From positions 30,160 through 94,159 of the forward strand of contig JAFVZT010000030.1 in the NCBI GenBank assembly GCA_017508045.1: a stretch of DNA of 64,000 nt, read 5' to 3'. Positions within the stretch are counted from its first letter, which is position 1. The number at the start of each line of letters is the position of its first letter. Shown here piece after piece: positions 23,413 through 32,601 of the stretch. Under the pieces are notes generated by a model. The model was not told where the DNA came from. It searched no databases and saw only the letters and a list, made by a program, of their open reading frames with translations. Made by a program: the position numbers and the translations under genes. The DNA comes from Oscillospiraceae bacterium. GTDB lineage: Bacteria > Bacillota > Clostridia > Oscillospirales > Oscillospiraceae.

Positions 23413-24573
23413 ATGGACATCATTTCTCTGGATAAAGAATATGTGGCAGCTACCTACGGGCGCTTTCCTTTGGAGCTGGTCAGCGGCAAAGGGTGCCTGC
23501 TAAAGGGTGCTGACGGCAAAAGCTATATCGACCTGACCTCCGGCATCGGTGTTACCGCCTTTGGCATTGCCGATGACGCCTGGGTCGCCGCAGTAACCGC
23601 CCAGCTGAGCAAGCTGCAGCACGCCTCCAACCTGTACTACACCCAGCCCTGCGCCCAGCTTGCCAAGCTGCTTTGCGATAAAACCGGAATGAAGAAGGTG
23701 TTCTTCTGTAACTCCGGTGCAGAAGCCAACGAATGTGCCATTAAATATGCCCGAAAGTACTCTCAGGAGAAAAAGGGGCAGCAATACAGCACCATTATCA
23801 CCCTGAAAAACAGCTTCCACGGCAGAACCCTTGCCACACTGTCCGCCACCGGTCAGGATCATTTTCATCAGCATTTTCAGCCCCTGCCTGCAGGCTTTGC
23901 CTATGTGGATGCCGAGGATCTGGAGGGCTTGAAGGCTATGGTTGCCCAAATCCCCACCGCCGGTATTCTGCTGGAATGTGTACAGGGAGAGGGCGGTGTT
24001 GTCCCTCTGAGTAAAGAATTTGTCACCGGTGTGGCAGAGCTTTGCCGTCGGGAGGATATTCCTTTCATGATTGACGAGGTGCAAACCGGCAACGGACGCA
24101 CCGGCGCGCTGTATGCTTATATGCATTTCGGCATCACCCCGGACATCGTTTCCACCGCCAAGGGCTTAGGTGGCGGTTTGCCCATCGGCGCTGCCTTGCT
24201 GGGAGAAAAGGTTTGTAGTGCATTAAACCCCGGCGACCACGGCTCTACCTACGGCGGCAATCCGGTGTGCTGTGCCGGCGCTTTGAGCGTTATTGAACGG
24301 TTGGATGAGGCTTTTTTGGCGCAAGTCCGGGAAAAAAGCGAATATATTTTCTCTGCCCTTTCCGGCGCAGAGGGCATTACCGATGTCACCGGCATGGGAC
24401 TGATGATTGGCATTAAAACCGTAAAAAGCAACAAAGACGTGGTTGCCGCGTGTATGCAGCAGGGTGTTTTGTGTCTGACTGCCAAGGATAAGGTGCGGCT
24501 GCTGCCGGCCTTGAACATCCCCATGGAGCAGCTGCAAAAGGCAGTTTCCGTTCTTTTGGATGCCTGCAAATAA
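23413..24573 (+). CDS. argD: Acetylornithine aminotransferase
   Basis: 386 residues. PLP enzyme converting N-acetylglutamate semialdehyde to N-acetylornithine with glutamate as donor. Class III aminotransferase motifs: CNSGAEANECAIKYARKY (about 97), the SFHGRTLATLSATGQ block (about 134), MIDEVQTGNGRTGALYAY (about 218), and the lysine in DIVSTAKGLGGGLPIGA (about 249). ATG at 23413 is preferred over GTG at 23407, which is too close to the ribosome-binding site and overlaps the argB stop. Confidence 0.95.
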   Translation: MDIISLDKEYVAATYGRFPLELVSGKGCLLKGADGKSYIDLTSGIGVTAFGIADDAWVAAVTAQLSKLQHASNLYYTQPCAQLAKLLCDKTGMKKVFFCNSGAEANECAIKYARKYSQEKKGQQYSTIITLKNSFHGRTLATLSATGQDHFHQHFQPLPAGFAYVDAEDLEGLKAMVAQIPTAGILLECVQGEGGVVPLSKEFVTGVAELCRREDIPFMIDEVQTGNGRTGALYAYMHFGITPDIVSTAKGLGGGLPIGAALLGEKVCSALNPGDHGSTYGGNPVCCAGALSVIERLDEAFLAQVREKSEYIFSALSGAEGITDVTGMGLMIGIKTVKSNKDVVAACMQQGVLCLTAKDKVRLLPALNIPMEQLQKAVSVLLDACK

Positions 24574-24585
24574 AGGAGGACGACT

Positions 24586-25575
24586 ATGAAAACCTTTACA
24601 GGAAAAAGCTTTTTAAAGCTTTTGGATTTTACTCCTGAGGAAATCAAGCAGCTGTTAGACCTTGCCAAGGAGTTAAAGGCAAAGAAAAAAGCCGGTATTC
24701 CCCACCGCCTGTGCGAGGGCAAATCCATTGCCCTGGTGTTTGAAAAAACCAGTACCCGTACCCGGTGCGCCTTTGAGGTAGCTGCCGCGGATTTGGGTAT
24801 GCATCCGGTGTATTTAGACCCCAGCGGCTCTCAAATCGGCAAAAAGGAATCCATTGCCGACACTGCCCGGGTGTTAGGTCGGATGTTTGACGGCATTGAA
24901 TACCGGGGCTTTGGCCAGGAGCTTGTGGAAACTCTGGCTGAGTTTGCCGGTGTTCCCGTTTGGAACGGCTTAACCAATGAATATCATCCCACTCAGATTT
25001 TGGCGGATTTTCTTACCATTTCCGAGCATTTTGGGGATTTAAAAGGGAAAAAACTGGTTTATATGGGGGACGCCCGGTATAATATGGGTAACTCCTTAAT
25101 GGTTGGCTGCGCCAAAATGGGTATGCATTTTGTGGCCTGCGCCCCTCAAAGCTACTTCCCCAATCCGGAGCTGATTGCTGTCTGTCAGGAAATTGCCAAG
25201 CAAACCGGCGCAACGCTGGAATTTATCACCGACCCGGCTGTGGCGGTGAAGAACGCCCATGTGATTTACACCGATGTATGGGTTTCCATGGGCGAGCCGG
25301 ACAGTGTCTGGCAGGAGCGAATCAACGCCCTCAGTCCCTACCGGGTGACCAAACAGCTTATGGAGCTTGCCGGAGCGCAGTGCCGGTTTATGCACTGTCT
25401 GCCCGCCTTCCACGACCTGAACACCACTGTAGGCAAGCAGATTTTTGAAAAATTCGGAATCAATTGCATGGAAGTCACCGATGAGGTTTTTGAAAGCCAA
25501 CAGTCCATCGTTTTTGACGAAGCCGAAAACCGGATGCACACCATTAAGGCAGTTATGGCCGCCACTTTGGTATAA
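24586..25575 (+). CDS. argF: Ornithine carbamoyltransferase
   Basis: 329 residues. It makes citrulline from ornithine and carbamoyl phosphate. Motifs: the carbamoyl-phosphate loop [15 protein letters not shown] (about 53-67), [17 protein letters not shown] (about 127) and the ornithine-binding HCLPAFHD (about 266). AAAGGAGGAC precedes the ATG. Last gene of the arginine operon, followed closely by a terminator. Confidence 0.97.
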   Translation: MKTFTGKSFLKLLDFTPEEIKQLLDLAKELKAKKKAGIPHRLCEGKSIALVFEKTSTRTRCAFEVAAADLGMHPVYLDPSGSQIGKKESIADTARVLGRMFDGIEYRGFGQELVETLAEFAGVPVWNGLTNEYHPTQILADFLTISEHFGDLKGKKLVYMGDARYNMGNSLMVGCAKMGMHFVACAPQSYFPNPELIAVCQEIAKQTGATLEFITDPAVAVKNAHVIYTDVWVSMGEPDSVWQERINALSPYRVTKQLMELAGAQCRFMHCLPAFHDLNTTVGKQIFEKFGINCMEVTDEVFESQQSIVFDEAENRMHTIKAVMAATLV

Positions 25576-25612
25576 AAACGTCCCACAGGCAAGCACCTGT
25601 GGGCGTTTTTTC
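25574..25612 (+). terminator. Arginine operon terminator
   Basis: aaaaacgtcccacagg / cctgtgggcgttttttc hairpin immediately after the argF stop. Confidence 0.85.
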
Positions 25613-25700
25613 ATAATTTGGGTGTTGCGGAAACTTTTCTCTTTCCTATTTTCCTTTCTTTTGGTATAATAGATGAAAATACCGAAAAGAAGGGATTAAA

Positions 25701-26393
25701 ATGTACAATATTTTACTGTGTGATGACCAGCCGGATATTGTAAACGCGTTAAAAATATACTTAGCGCCGGAGGGCTATGTATTTTATGAGGCCTTCAACG
25801 GATTACAGGCGGTGGAAGCTGTTCGAAAGCAGGACATCCACTTGGTGTTGCTGGATGTGATGATGCCAAAAATGGACGGCATTACGGCGCTGAAGCAAAT
25901 TCGCCAGTTTTCCAATGTACCCATTATTCTGCTCACCGCAAAGTCCGAAACTGAGGATATGGTTCTTGGCTTAAATGCTGGTGCCGATGATTACATCACA
26001 AAGCCCTTTGTGCCGGCGGAGGTTCTTGCCCGGGTGCGCAGCCAGCTGCGCCGCTATGACAGCTTGGGCAGCCGGGTCAACACTCCCAACGAGCTGCAGG
26101 TTGGCAACATTACTCTGAACGACACCACCAAAACCGCCTGCGTTGACGGTACTCCCGTAACCTTGACCCCCATTGAATACAACATTTTAAAGCTTTTAAT
26201 GAGCAATCCGGGAAAGGTTTACTCCACAAAGGCGCTGTATGAGGCAGTCTGGCAGGAGGAAGCCATCGGAAGTGAGGGCGCGGTTGCGGTACATATCCGT
26301 CACCTCCGGGAAAAAATTGAAATTGACCCATCCAATCCCCGGTATTTAAAGGTGGTTTGGGGACAAGGCTATAAAATCGAAGGAGGCAGGTAA
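25701..26393 (+). CDS. OmpR/PhoB-family response regulator
   Basis: 230 residues. The receiver domain (1-120) has the acidic pair DD at 8-9, the phosphorylated Asp52 in LVLLDVMMPKMDG, the LLTAKSE switch and KPFVPAE with the conserved Lys. The C-terminal winged helix (about 130-228) ends RYLKVVWGQGYKIEG, typical of OmpR-type DNA binding. ATG follows AGAAGGGATT. The next gene starts directly after its stop and encodes the partner kinase. Confidence 0.94.
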   Translation: MYNILLCDDQPDIVNALKIYLAPEGYVFYEAFNGLQAVEAVRKQDIHLVLLDVMMPKMDGITALKQIRQFSNVPIILLTAKSETEDMVLGLNAGADDYITKPFVPAEVLARVRSQLRRYDSLGSRVNTPNELQVGNITLNDTTKTACVDGTPVTLTPIEYNILKLLMSNPGKVYSTKALYEAVWQEEAIGSEGAVAVHIRHLREKIEIDPSNPRYLKVVWGQGYKIEGGR

Positions 26394-28424
26394 ATGCGCT
26401 ACTCCATGCCCCAAAAATTTATTGCAATCGTTTTGACCGCCATAGCTATGGTTACTGCCTTTGGCGGCATTCTGGGAATTTGGCAGGTGGCGGAGCTGGG
26501 TCTGTATACCGACGGACTTGACGGCTGGATAGAAAATCGGCTGGTGTGGCAGGCAGACAGCCTTGCCAGAAAGCTTACCGACCGCTACGCAGTACGCAGC
26601 CTGACCAACTGTCCCGACGATGTTCTGCAGGAGCTGGGCTACTGGTATATGTTTGAGAATTCTGTCCACTGGACCAATCTGGAGCAAAGCAGCTACAGCT
26701 ATAAAATCTCCGACTCAGAGGGCAAAACCCTTACCGGCGAATCGAACTTGGTGCAAACAGAGGATGTATTTGACTATCAAACCCTATGCTCCATCCAATT
26801 TCCGGTAATGGTCACGGACGAAAATCGAATTGATATGCTTTATGGTAAGGATTATCTTCACCAAAAAATCATTTACCCCGATACCATAGCCGGAAAACCC
26901 AACACCAAGGCTGTAAGCATCCGGTATTATGAAAGTCCTGAATATTTGGTGTCTGTTACGATAAATCCCCATACGGTCATTGCCCGTTCCGGCACATCCT
27001 TGGAGCTGGTGCGGATGATTTATGCGCTTCGGTATGAGCTGATGCTGATGCTGGCCATTTCACTGGTGGTTTTTGGCGCTGGAATAGCTTATCTGTGCTG
27101 TGCCGCCGGAAAGACGGATTCTCGTTCCGCAGTGCGTCCAAGTGGCTTAAACAGGCTTCCTTTGGATGTTTACGCCATAGCTGGCGGTGTAATCGGATAC
27201 TATCTGGCAACCCTGGCTGTTCGGATGATGAACTACTGGATTTTTACCATGGACAATCTAAATGCAGGCACCTTGGTGTTGGTTGGTCTTGTGCTTTTAT
27301 GTATTGCCCTGTTGGTCGTTGGTTTTGTGTACGCTCTATGTGCCCAAATCAAAGCAAAAAAGCTGTTCTGGTGGCGGCAAAGCCTGATCGGGCGGCTGTG
27401 GAAACGGGTGCTTTCCTGGACAAGCGCACTGGTTGCTATGCTGCCTATGCTTTGGCAGTATCTGCTCATTGGCTGCATACTGGTGATAGGAATGCTCCTG
27501 TCAGCTGTCCCTGCCCTGCAAGGCAATTTTCTGCCCCTGATTTGTGTTGGTGCAGTTTCCTTGTTGGTAGTGGGTTATGCCGTCTACGCCTACGGTGCGC
27601 TTTTGCAGGGGGCGGAAAAAATGGCAGGCGGCAAGCTAAACAGTAAAATCAATACCCGTTTCTTGATAGGCCCCTATGCCAAGTGCGCCAACTATTTAAA
27701 CGATCTGGCAGACGTTGCCATCCTGGCTGCCAAAAATCAGGTGAAAGCCGAACGGATGAAATCGGAGCTGATTACCAATGTGTCCCACGACATCAAAACG
27801 CCGCTGACCTCCATTATCAATTATGTGGACATTTTGCAGTCTGACCCGGACACACAGGCAGCCCGGCAGTATCTTGAGGTACTGGGGCGGCAGTCTCAGC
27901 GGCTGAAAAAGCTTGTTGAGGACTTGATGGAAATGAGCAAAGCCAGCTCCGGAAATTTGCCTGTGGACATCATTGCCTTAGACCCTGTGGAGGCTGTCAA
28001 TCAAGCCCTGGGTGAGTTTTCGGATAGGCTGGCAGAAAAGGATTTGACTGTGGTATTTCACCAACCGGAAAAGTCCGTTTCCATCCTTGCCGACGGACGG
28101 CTGACCTGGCGGGTACTAAGCAATCTTTTAAGCAACATTACAAAATACGCCCTGCCCGGTACACGGGTGTATGCAGATATACAATGCGCAGATGAACAGG
28201 TGCTTATCAGTTTAAAAAATATCTCCTGTGAGCAGCTGAATGTATCTGCAGAGGAACTGACGGAACGTTTTGTACGGGGCGATGCATCCCGTACAACAGA
28301 AGGTAGCGGACTGGGCTTGAATATCGCCAAAACCCTGATGGAGCTGCAAAAGGGTCAACTGCAGCTTTTGGTAGACGGAGATTTGTTTAAAGCAACCTTG
28401 GTGTTTCCCGCAAAAAAGCCTTAA
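26394..28424 (+). CDS. Sensor histidine kinase, multi-membrane-spanning
   Basis: 676 residues. A first membrane segment (about 8-30) is followed by an extracellular region of about 170 residues, then several hydrophobic segments (about 205-235, 255-280, 295-320, 345-400), an unusually membrane-rich sensor for a two-component pair. The cytoplasmic kinase core has His465 in NVSHDIKTPLTSIINYVDIL, the N box NLLSNITKYA and the G box GSGLGLNIAKTL. It starts at the base after the regulator stop, so the two are cotranslated. The signal is unknown; similar kinases sense cell-envelope conditions or antibiotics. A terminator follows. Confidence 0.92.
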   Translation: MRYSMPQKFIAIVLTAIAMVTAFGGILGIWQVAELGLYTDGLDGWIENRLVWQADSLARKLTDRYAVRSLTNCPDDVLQELGYWYMFENSVHWTNLEQSSYSYKISDSEGKTLTGESNLVQTEDVFDYQTLCSIQFPVMVTDENRIDMLYGKDYLHQKIIYPDTIAGKPNTKAVSIRYYESPEYLVSVTINPHTVIARSGTSLELVRMIYALRYELMLMLAISLVVFGAGIAYLCCAAGKTDSRSAVRPSGLNRLPLDVYAIAGGVIGYYLATLAVRMMNYWIFTMDNLNAGTLVLVGLVLLCIALLVVGFVYALCAQIKAKKLFWWRQSLIGRLWKRVLSWTSALVAMLPMLWQYLLIGCILVIGMLLSAVPALQGNFLPLICVGAVSLLVVGYAVYAYGALLQGAEKMAGGKLNSKINTRFLIGPYAKCANYLNDLADVAILAAKNQVKAERMKSELITNVSHDIKTPLTSIINYVDILQSDPDTQAARQYLEVLGRQSQRLKKLVEDLMEMSKASSGNLPVDIIALDPVEAVNQALGEFSDRLAEKDLTVVFHQPEKSVSILADGRLTWRVLSNLLSNITKYALPGTRVYADIQCADEQVLISLKNISCEQLNVSAEELTERFVRGDASRTTEGSGLGLNIAKTLMELQKGQLQLLVDGDLFKATLVFPAKKP

Positions 28425-28440
28425 CCCTGCCACGAAATAA

Positions 28441-28480
28441 ACGGTGCTGTTGCAATATGCTGCAACAGCACCGTTTTTCT
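28441..28480. terminator. Terminator after the two-component system
   Basis: acggtgctgttgca / tgcaacagcaccgt hairpin with trailing Ts, placed between convergent genes. A similar stem (ctgttgca...tgcaacag) is at 60660-60699. Confidence 0.8.
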
Positions 28481-28495
28481 TATAAACACAGTGTC

Positions 28496-28699
28496 TTATT
28501 TCTTTCCGGAGGGCTTTACATTCTTCGCCGGACGAATTACGCCCTCAATCTTTCCCTGAGCCCGTTCAAAAGCATCAATATTTTGACGAATCAACACCAA
28601 AATGTGACTATTGATGCTTCGTCCTTCAAAATCAGCAACATAGGCAAGCTGCTCCAGCATTTCCTCTTCAATTCGGATAGACACACTTTTAACAGCCAT
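28496..28699 (-). CDS. Ribbon-helix-helix (CopG/Arc-like) small protein
   Basis: 67 residues from the ATG at 28697-28699, behind GAGGTG. AVKSVSIRIEEEMLEQLAYV followed by ADFEGRSINSHILVLIRQNI is a ribbon-helix-helix fold pattern: short strand with alternating residues, helix, GRS turn, helix. The basic C-terminal tail (RPAKNVKPSGKK) could contact DNA. Such proteins are regulators, often antitoxins; the divergent small gene at 28803 could be a partner, but no toxin family is recognised. Confidence 0.75.
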   Translation of the reverse strand: MAVKSVSIRIEEEMLEQLAYVADFEGRSINSHILVLIRQNIDAFERAQGKIEGVIRPAKNVKPSGKK

Positions 28700-28802
28700 A
28701 AAAAACACCTCAAAGATATATTATGTGTTTATTTTATAGCTAAAGTATGTTAGAATGTGTCATATGGATACACTATATATCTACAATTTGGAGGATTTTA
28801 AT

Positions 28803-28943
28803 ATGTCTCACTCTGTATGGAGCTATCTGCAACAACTACCCACCGAAAAGCTGAAACAGCTACTTAATGAAAACAGTAATACCTTACTTCCGGAAATCGT
28901 CGCCTATGTCCGTTTCCTTTTGGTACAACGACAACAATCCTAA
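28803..28943 (+). CDS. Small hypothetical protein (46 residues)
   Basis: ATG at 28803 follows TTGGAGGATTT at good spacing. The sequence (SHSVWSYLQQLPTEKLKQLL...) is helical and amphipathic with a polar end; no family is recognised. It diverges from the ribbon-helix-helix gene across about 100 bp that must hold both promoters. The strong ribosome-binding site argues that it is translated. Confidence 0.55.
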   Translation: MSHSVWSYLQQLPTEKLKQLLNENSNTLLPEIVAYVRFLLVQRQQS

Positions 28944-29197
28944 GCTATAAAATTATAACCGTTGTAAAATTACTTGTATATGTGTTCATAAGAAGCGGCA
29001 GGGGTTTACTCCCGCCGAAATGCATTTTGCGATAATCCTTACTACGAGTGCATAAAGGAAGGCTCCCCTCGCAGGGGAGGCTTTCCGCTGGGTTGGGACT
29101 GGGCATAGCGAAAGCTTTCTGGAATCACCGGCACACAGCCGGTGATTTTCTTGATACAAAAAGACGGACTGTGAAATTCTCACAGTCCGTCTTTGAA
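28944..29197. other. Intergenic stretch with three hairpins, no gene
   Basis: Contains aggctcccctcgcaggggaggct near 29060, the stem aatcaccgg/ccggtgatt at 29123-29147 with trailing Ts on the plus strand, and the terminator at 29158-29194. No credible reading frame. Confidence 0.6.
29158..29194 (-). terminator. Terminator of the CofE-like gene
   Basis: aaagacggactgtga / tcacagtccgtcttt hairpin directly after the stop at 29198 on the minus strand. Confidence 0.85.
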
Positions 29198-30394
29198 TTA
29201 GTCGTTGGTATAGTTGTCGAAATAGCCTTGGATATAGACGATGGGCGTACCCTTGTCACCGGAGCCGGAGGTCAGATCGCACAAAGAGCCAATCAAGTCG
29301 GTCAACCGACGAGGTGTTGTACCTTGGGCCGCCATATTGCCCACCAGAGAAGAGCCGTCCTTGTCCTGAATTTTATTCCGGATTGCATCCCGCAGCGCCT
29401 CACCGGAGAGGTCGGCAAAGTCATTGTCTGCCAGGTACTTCAGCTTCAGCTCATTGGGCGTGCCCTCCAGACCGGCAGTATACGCAGGAGATACCACCGG
29501 GTCGGCCAGCTCCCAAATCTTGCCCAGGGGGTCTTTAAAAGCGCCGTCGCCGTAAACCATGACCTCCACATGCTTGCCTGTAGCCTGAATAAGCTTGTCC
29601 TGAATTTCCTCCACCAGCTTCTGGCAATCCCGGGGGAACAGCTTAACCGTATCCTCGGTTGCCTTGTTAGAGCCCAGCAGACCGTATTTTTCATTACAGC
29701 CGCTGCCGTCAACCGGTGCGGTCATAATCTCATCCAGACCGAACACCCGCTCACCGCCGGCAGCCTTCAAAAGGCGCTTGGTACGCACACGGGTGTGAAT
29801 ATCGCAATGCAGAACATTTTTGGTATAGCTAAGAATTGCCCGGGGGTCGTTGGCAAAAATTACCTCCACCTCTGCACCGGACTCACGGATGAGATTGGAA
29901 TAGTACTCCACATAATCCACACCGGTGAAGGGATGCTTCACATAGCCGAACATCTTGCGATAGGCTTCCTCGGTGAGGACATCCTTATAGGGGTCTACAC
30001 CGTTTTCGTCCATCATATCCCAGTCAATTAAGTGGTTGCCCACCTCATCGGAGGGGTAGCTCAGCATTAAAACAACCTTTTTGCAGCCCTTGGCAATACC
30101 CCGCAGACAAATGGCGAAACGGTTACGGCTTAAAATAGGGAAAATAACACCCACAGTTTCGCCGCCCAGCTTGGCGCGCACGTCGGCAGCAATGTGGTCA
30201 ACGCCCACATAGTTACCCTGAGCCCGGGCAACAATTGCCTCGGTCATAGCCACAACATCCCGGTCGCGAGGGGTAATTTCTCCGCTCTGAACAGCCTGTA
30301 AAACAGAGTCGGTAACAATATCCGCCAGGTTGTCACCTTGACGGATGATGGGCGCGCGGACACCCATTGAAACAGTACCTAACATCCGACCCAT
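29198..30394 (-). CDS. CofE-like (F420-0:gamma-glutamyl ligase family) protein
   Basis: 398 residues. It shows the family blocks GDNLADIVTDSVLQAVQSGE, DRDVVAMTEAIVARAQGNYV and LSRNRFAICLRGIAKG, plus an extended C-terminal half (DEIMTAPVDGSGCNEKYGLL, VMVYGDGAFKDPLGKIWEL). CofE adds glutamate to coenzyme F420 using GTP. Clostridia like this one are not expected to make F420, so the real substrate is probably another carboxylate; the family is common and uncharacterised in gut Firmicutes. It stands alone between its own promoter and terminator. Confidence 0.82.
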   Translation of the reverse strand: MGRMLGTVSMGVRAPIIRQGDNLADIVTDSVLQAVQSGEITPRDRDVVAMTEAIVARAQGNYVGVDHIAADVRAKLGGETVGVIFPILSRNRFAICLRGIAKGCKKVVLMLSYPSDEVGNHLIDWDMMDENGVDPYKDVLTEEAYRKMFGYVKHPFTGVDYVEYYSNLIRESGAEVEVIFANDPRAILSYTKNVLHCDIHTRVRTKRLLKAAGGERVFGLDEIMTAPVDGSGCNEKYGLLGSNKATEDTVKLFPRDCQKLVEEIQDKLIQATGKHVEVMVYGDGAFKDPLGKIWELADPVVSPAYTAGLEGTPNELKLKYLADNDFADLSGEALRDAIRNKIQDKDGSSLVGNMAAQGTTPRRLTDLIGSLCDLTSGSGDKGTPIVYIQGYFDNYTND

Positions 30395-30453
30395 AAATCA
30401 ACACTCCTAATTTGTTTAGATTGCCGATGTCGCTTTCCACATCGCCATCTAGC

Positions 30454-30482
30454 ATTATAATACAAAAGAGCCGCTTTGTAAA
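30454..30482 (-). promoter_or_regulatory. Promoter of the CofE-like gene
   Basis: On the minus strand, TTTACA (complement of 30477-30482) and TATAAT (complement of 30454-30459) with a 17-bp spacer. Confidence 0.7.
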
Positions 30483-30522
30483 ATAAAAAATTCGTAAATT
30501 TTCGGTTTTTCGTAAATCTTTC

Positions 30523-31326
30523 TTATTTCCCCAGCTCCAGTGTCCGTTCATAGGCACGGGTCACCGCATCCATGGTGCTTGCCCGGAAGCCTCCCTGCTC
30601 CAGAGCCTCCACACCGGCAATGGTCGTGCCGCCGGGAGAACACACCGCATCCTTTATCTGTCCGGGATGTCTTCCCGTCTCCTGCAAAAGCTTTGCCGTT
30701 CCCATCAGGGTTTGGCTTGCATAGCGCATTGCCTTATCCCGGGGCAGTCCGCAGGCAACTGCGCCGTCTGCCAAGGCCTCAGCAAACAGGCACACAAAGG
30801 CAGGTCCGCAGCCGGACAAAGCGCTGCCGGCATCAATGAGCTTTTCCGGCAAATGATCCAGAAGACCGGCAACGGAAAGAGACTTTGTAAAGGCTTCTAC
30901 CGCATCTTCAGATATATTATTGGTATAATCATACAAAATCATACCGCCGCCTACGCTGACAGGCATATTGGGCATAATGCGAATAATTGGATACTCTGCC
31001 CCAACCATGCGGCGAATCTCTGCCATAGAAACACCGGCTGCCATGGAAATCAGCACCGGAGTATTTTTACGAGCTGCCAAAACCGGGGCAATTTCCGAAA
31101 GCACACTGGCCATAACCTGAGGCTTCACCCCAAGCCAGACAAAGTCCGCTTTTTCTGCCACCTCCTTGACACTTGCTGCGCAGCAGCCTAATTCCTTTGC
31201 CAGTGCCTCTGCTACCGGCGCATAGGAATCGGAAAGGAATATGCAATCCGGGGATACTGCCTTTGCGGTGGCTCTTGCCAACGCGCCGCCCATATTCCCC
31301 GTTCCGATAAAGCCAAAGGTTTTCAT
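30523..31326 (-). CDS. proC: Pyrroline-5-carboxylate reductase
   Basis: 267 residues. NAD(P)H-dependent last step of proline synthesis. The Rossmann start is FGFIGTGNMGGALARA; then WLGVKPQVMASVL, RIMPNMPVSVGGGM and the C-terminal signature SGCGPAFVCLFAEALADG...SPGGTTIAGVEALE. Third gene of the minus-strand proB-proA-proC operon, 26 nt after proA. Confidence 0.96.
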   Translation of the reverse strand: MKTFGFIGTGNMGGALARATAKAVSPDCIFLSDSYAPVAEALAKELGCCAASVKEVAEKADFVWLGVKPQVMASVLSEIAPVLAARKNTPVLISMAAGVSMAEIRRMVGAEYPIIRIMPNMPVSVGGGMILYDYTNNISEDAVEAFTKSLSVAGLLDHLPEKLIDAGSALSGCGPAFVCLFAEALADGAVACGLPRDKAMRYASQTLMGTAKLLQETGRHPGQIKDAVCSPGGTTIAGVEALEQGGFRASTMDAVTRAYERTLELGK

Positions 31327-31352
31327 ACTGTTTCCTCCTTGCTAAGGATAGG

Positions 31353-32600
31353 CTAACGGATTTGTCCGTCACCGTGGATAATATATTTATAGGTGCAAAG
31401 CTCCTCCAAGCCCATAGGACCACGGGCATGGAGCTTCTGTGTGGAAATTCCGATTTCACAGCCTAAGCCGAACTCGCCGCCGTCGGTAAATCGGGTAGAG
31501 CAGTTCACATAAACCGCCGCGCTGTCAATCACCCGGGTAAAGCGCTCTGCCACGGCTTCATCTTTGGTAACAATGCATTCACTGTGTCCGGTGGAGTGAA
31601 GGGCAATATGCGCCATTGCCTGCTGGGCATCCTCTGCAACGGAAACCGCCAGAATGTAATCCAGAAATTCCGTATCGAAATCCTGTTCGGTGGCAGGTGT
31701 TCCGGGGATGATTGCCTGCGCCTTTTTATCCAGGCGCAGCTCAACGGGATTTTCCTGCCGGTTTGTTACCAAACGGTTATACAGCTTCGGCAAAAATTCC
31801 TGGGCAATATCCCGGTGGACAATGCAGCTCTCCGCCGCATTGCACACAGAAGGACGGCTGGTTTTAGCGTTTTCGATAATATTCAGCGCCATTTCCTGGT
31901 CGGCGGTTTTATCCACATAGATGTGGCAGATACCGGTGCCGGTCTGGATGCAGGGCACCTTTGCCCCTTGGGTGCAGGCCTTAATCAGTCCTGCGCCGCC
32001 ACGGGGTATAAGCAAATCCACATAGCCCACCGCCCCCATCAGGTCCGTAACGCTTTGCCGGGAAGTGTCCTGCACCAGCTGAACAAGGGTTTTGGGCAGT
32101 CCCGCCGATGTAAGGCCCTCCTGCATTGCTTTTACAATGGCATTGGCAGAGCCGAAGGCCTCCTTACCGCTGCGCAAAACGCAGGCAGAGCCGGCCTTCA
32201 CCGCCAGCGCCGCCGCATCAGAGGTGACATTGGGGCGGCTTTCGTAAATGATTGCCACCACGCCCATGGCTACACCCACCCGGTCAATAACAATCCCGTT
32301 GGGGCGTTCCACCCGACTGCGCACCTGACCCACCGGGTCGGGAAGCGCCACCACCTGACGGATGCCCTCCGCCATAGCGTGGATGCGGTCAGGGCTTAAT
32401 GCCAGACGGTCCAGCATAGACTGGGAAAGGCTCAATTTTGCCTTTTCCATATCCATAGCATTTGCTGTTAAGATTTTTTCCGCGTTTTGTTCCAAGGCAT
32501 CCGCCATAGCAAGCAAAGCGCTGTTCTTTTGTTCGGTATCTACCGTGGCAAGGCTGGGGGCCGCCTGCTTTGCCGCCTGTAAAATTTCCTGTGTGGTCAT
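31353..32600 (-). CDS. proA: Glutamate-5-semialdehyde dehydrogenase (gamma-glutamyl phosphate reductase)
   Basis: 415 residues. It reduces gamma-glutamyl phosphate to the semialdehyde with NADPH. Typical blocks: YESRPNVTSDAAALAVKAG (about 115), the catalytic cysteine region KTSRPSVCNAAESCIVH (about 247) and TRFTDGGEFGLGCEIGIS (about 370). ATG at 32598-32600 follows GGAAGGAAC and comes 1 nt after the proB stop; an in-frame upstream start would overlap proB. Confidence 0.96.
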   Translation of the reverse strand: MTTQEILQAAKQAAPSLATVDTEQKNSALLAMADALEQNAEKILTANAMDMEKAKLSLSQSMLDRLALSPDRIHAMAEGIRQVVALPDPVGQVRSRVERPNGIVIDRVGVAMGVVAIIYESRPNVTSDAAALAVKAGSACVLRSGKEAFGSANAIVKAMQEGLTSAGLPKTLVQLVQDTSRQSVTDLMGAVGYVDLLIPRGGAGLIKACTQGAKVPCIQTGTGICHIYVDKTADQEMALNIIENAKTSRPSVCNAAESCIVHRDIAQEFLPKLYNRLVTNRQENPVELRLDKKAQAIIPGTPATEQDFDTEFLDYILAVSVAEDAQQAMAHIALHSTGHSECIVTKDEAVAERFTRVIDSAAVYVNCSTRFTDGGEFGLGCEIGISTQKLHARGPMGLEELCTYKYIIHGDGQIR

Positions 32601-32601
32601 A

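Noticed and set aside
29048-30031. 327-residue plus-strand frame opposite the CofE-like gene
   Set aside because: Shadow of a conserved gene; low-complexity composition and no start signal.
31584-32399. 271-residue plus-strand frame opposite proA
   Set aside because: Shadow of proA in a GC-rich region.
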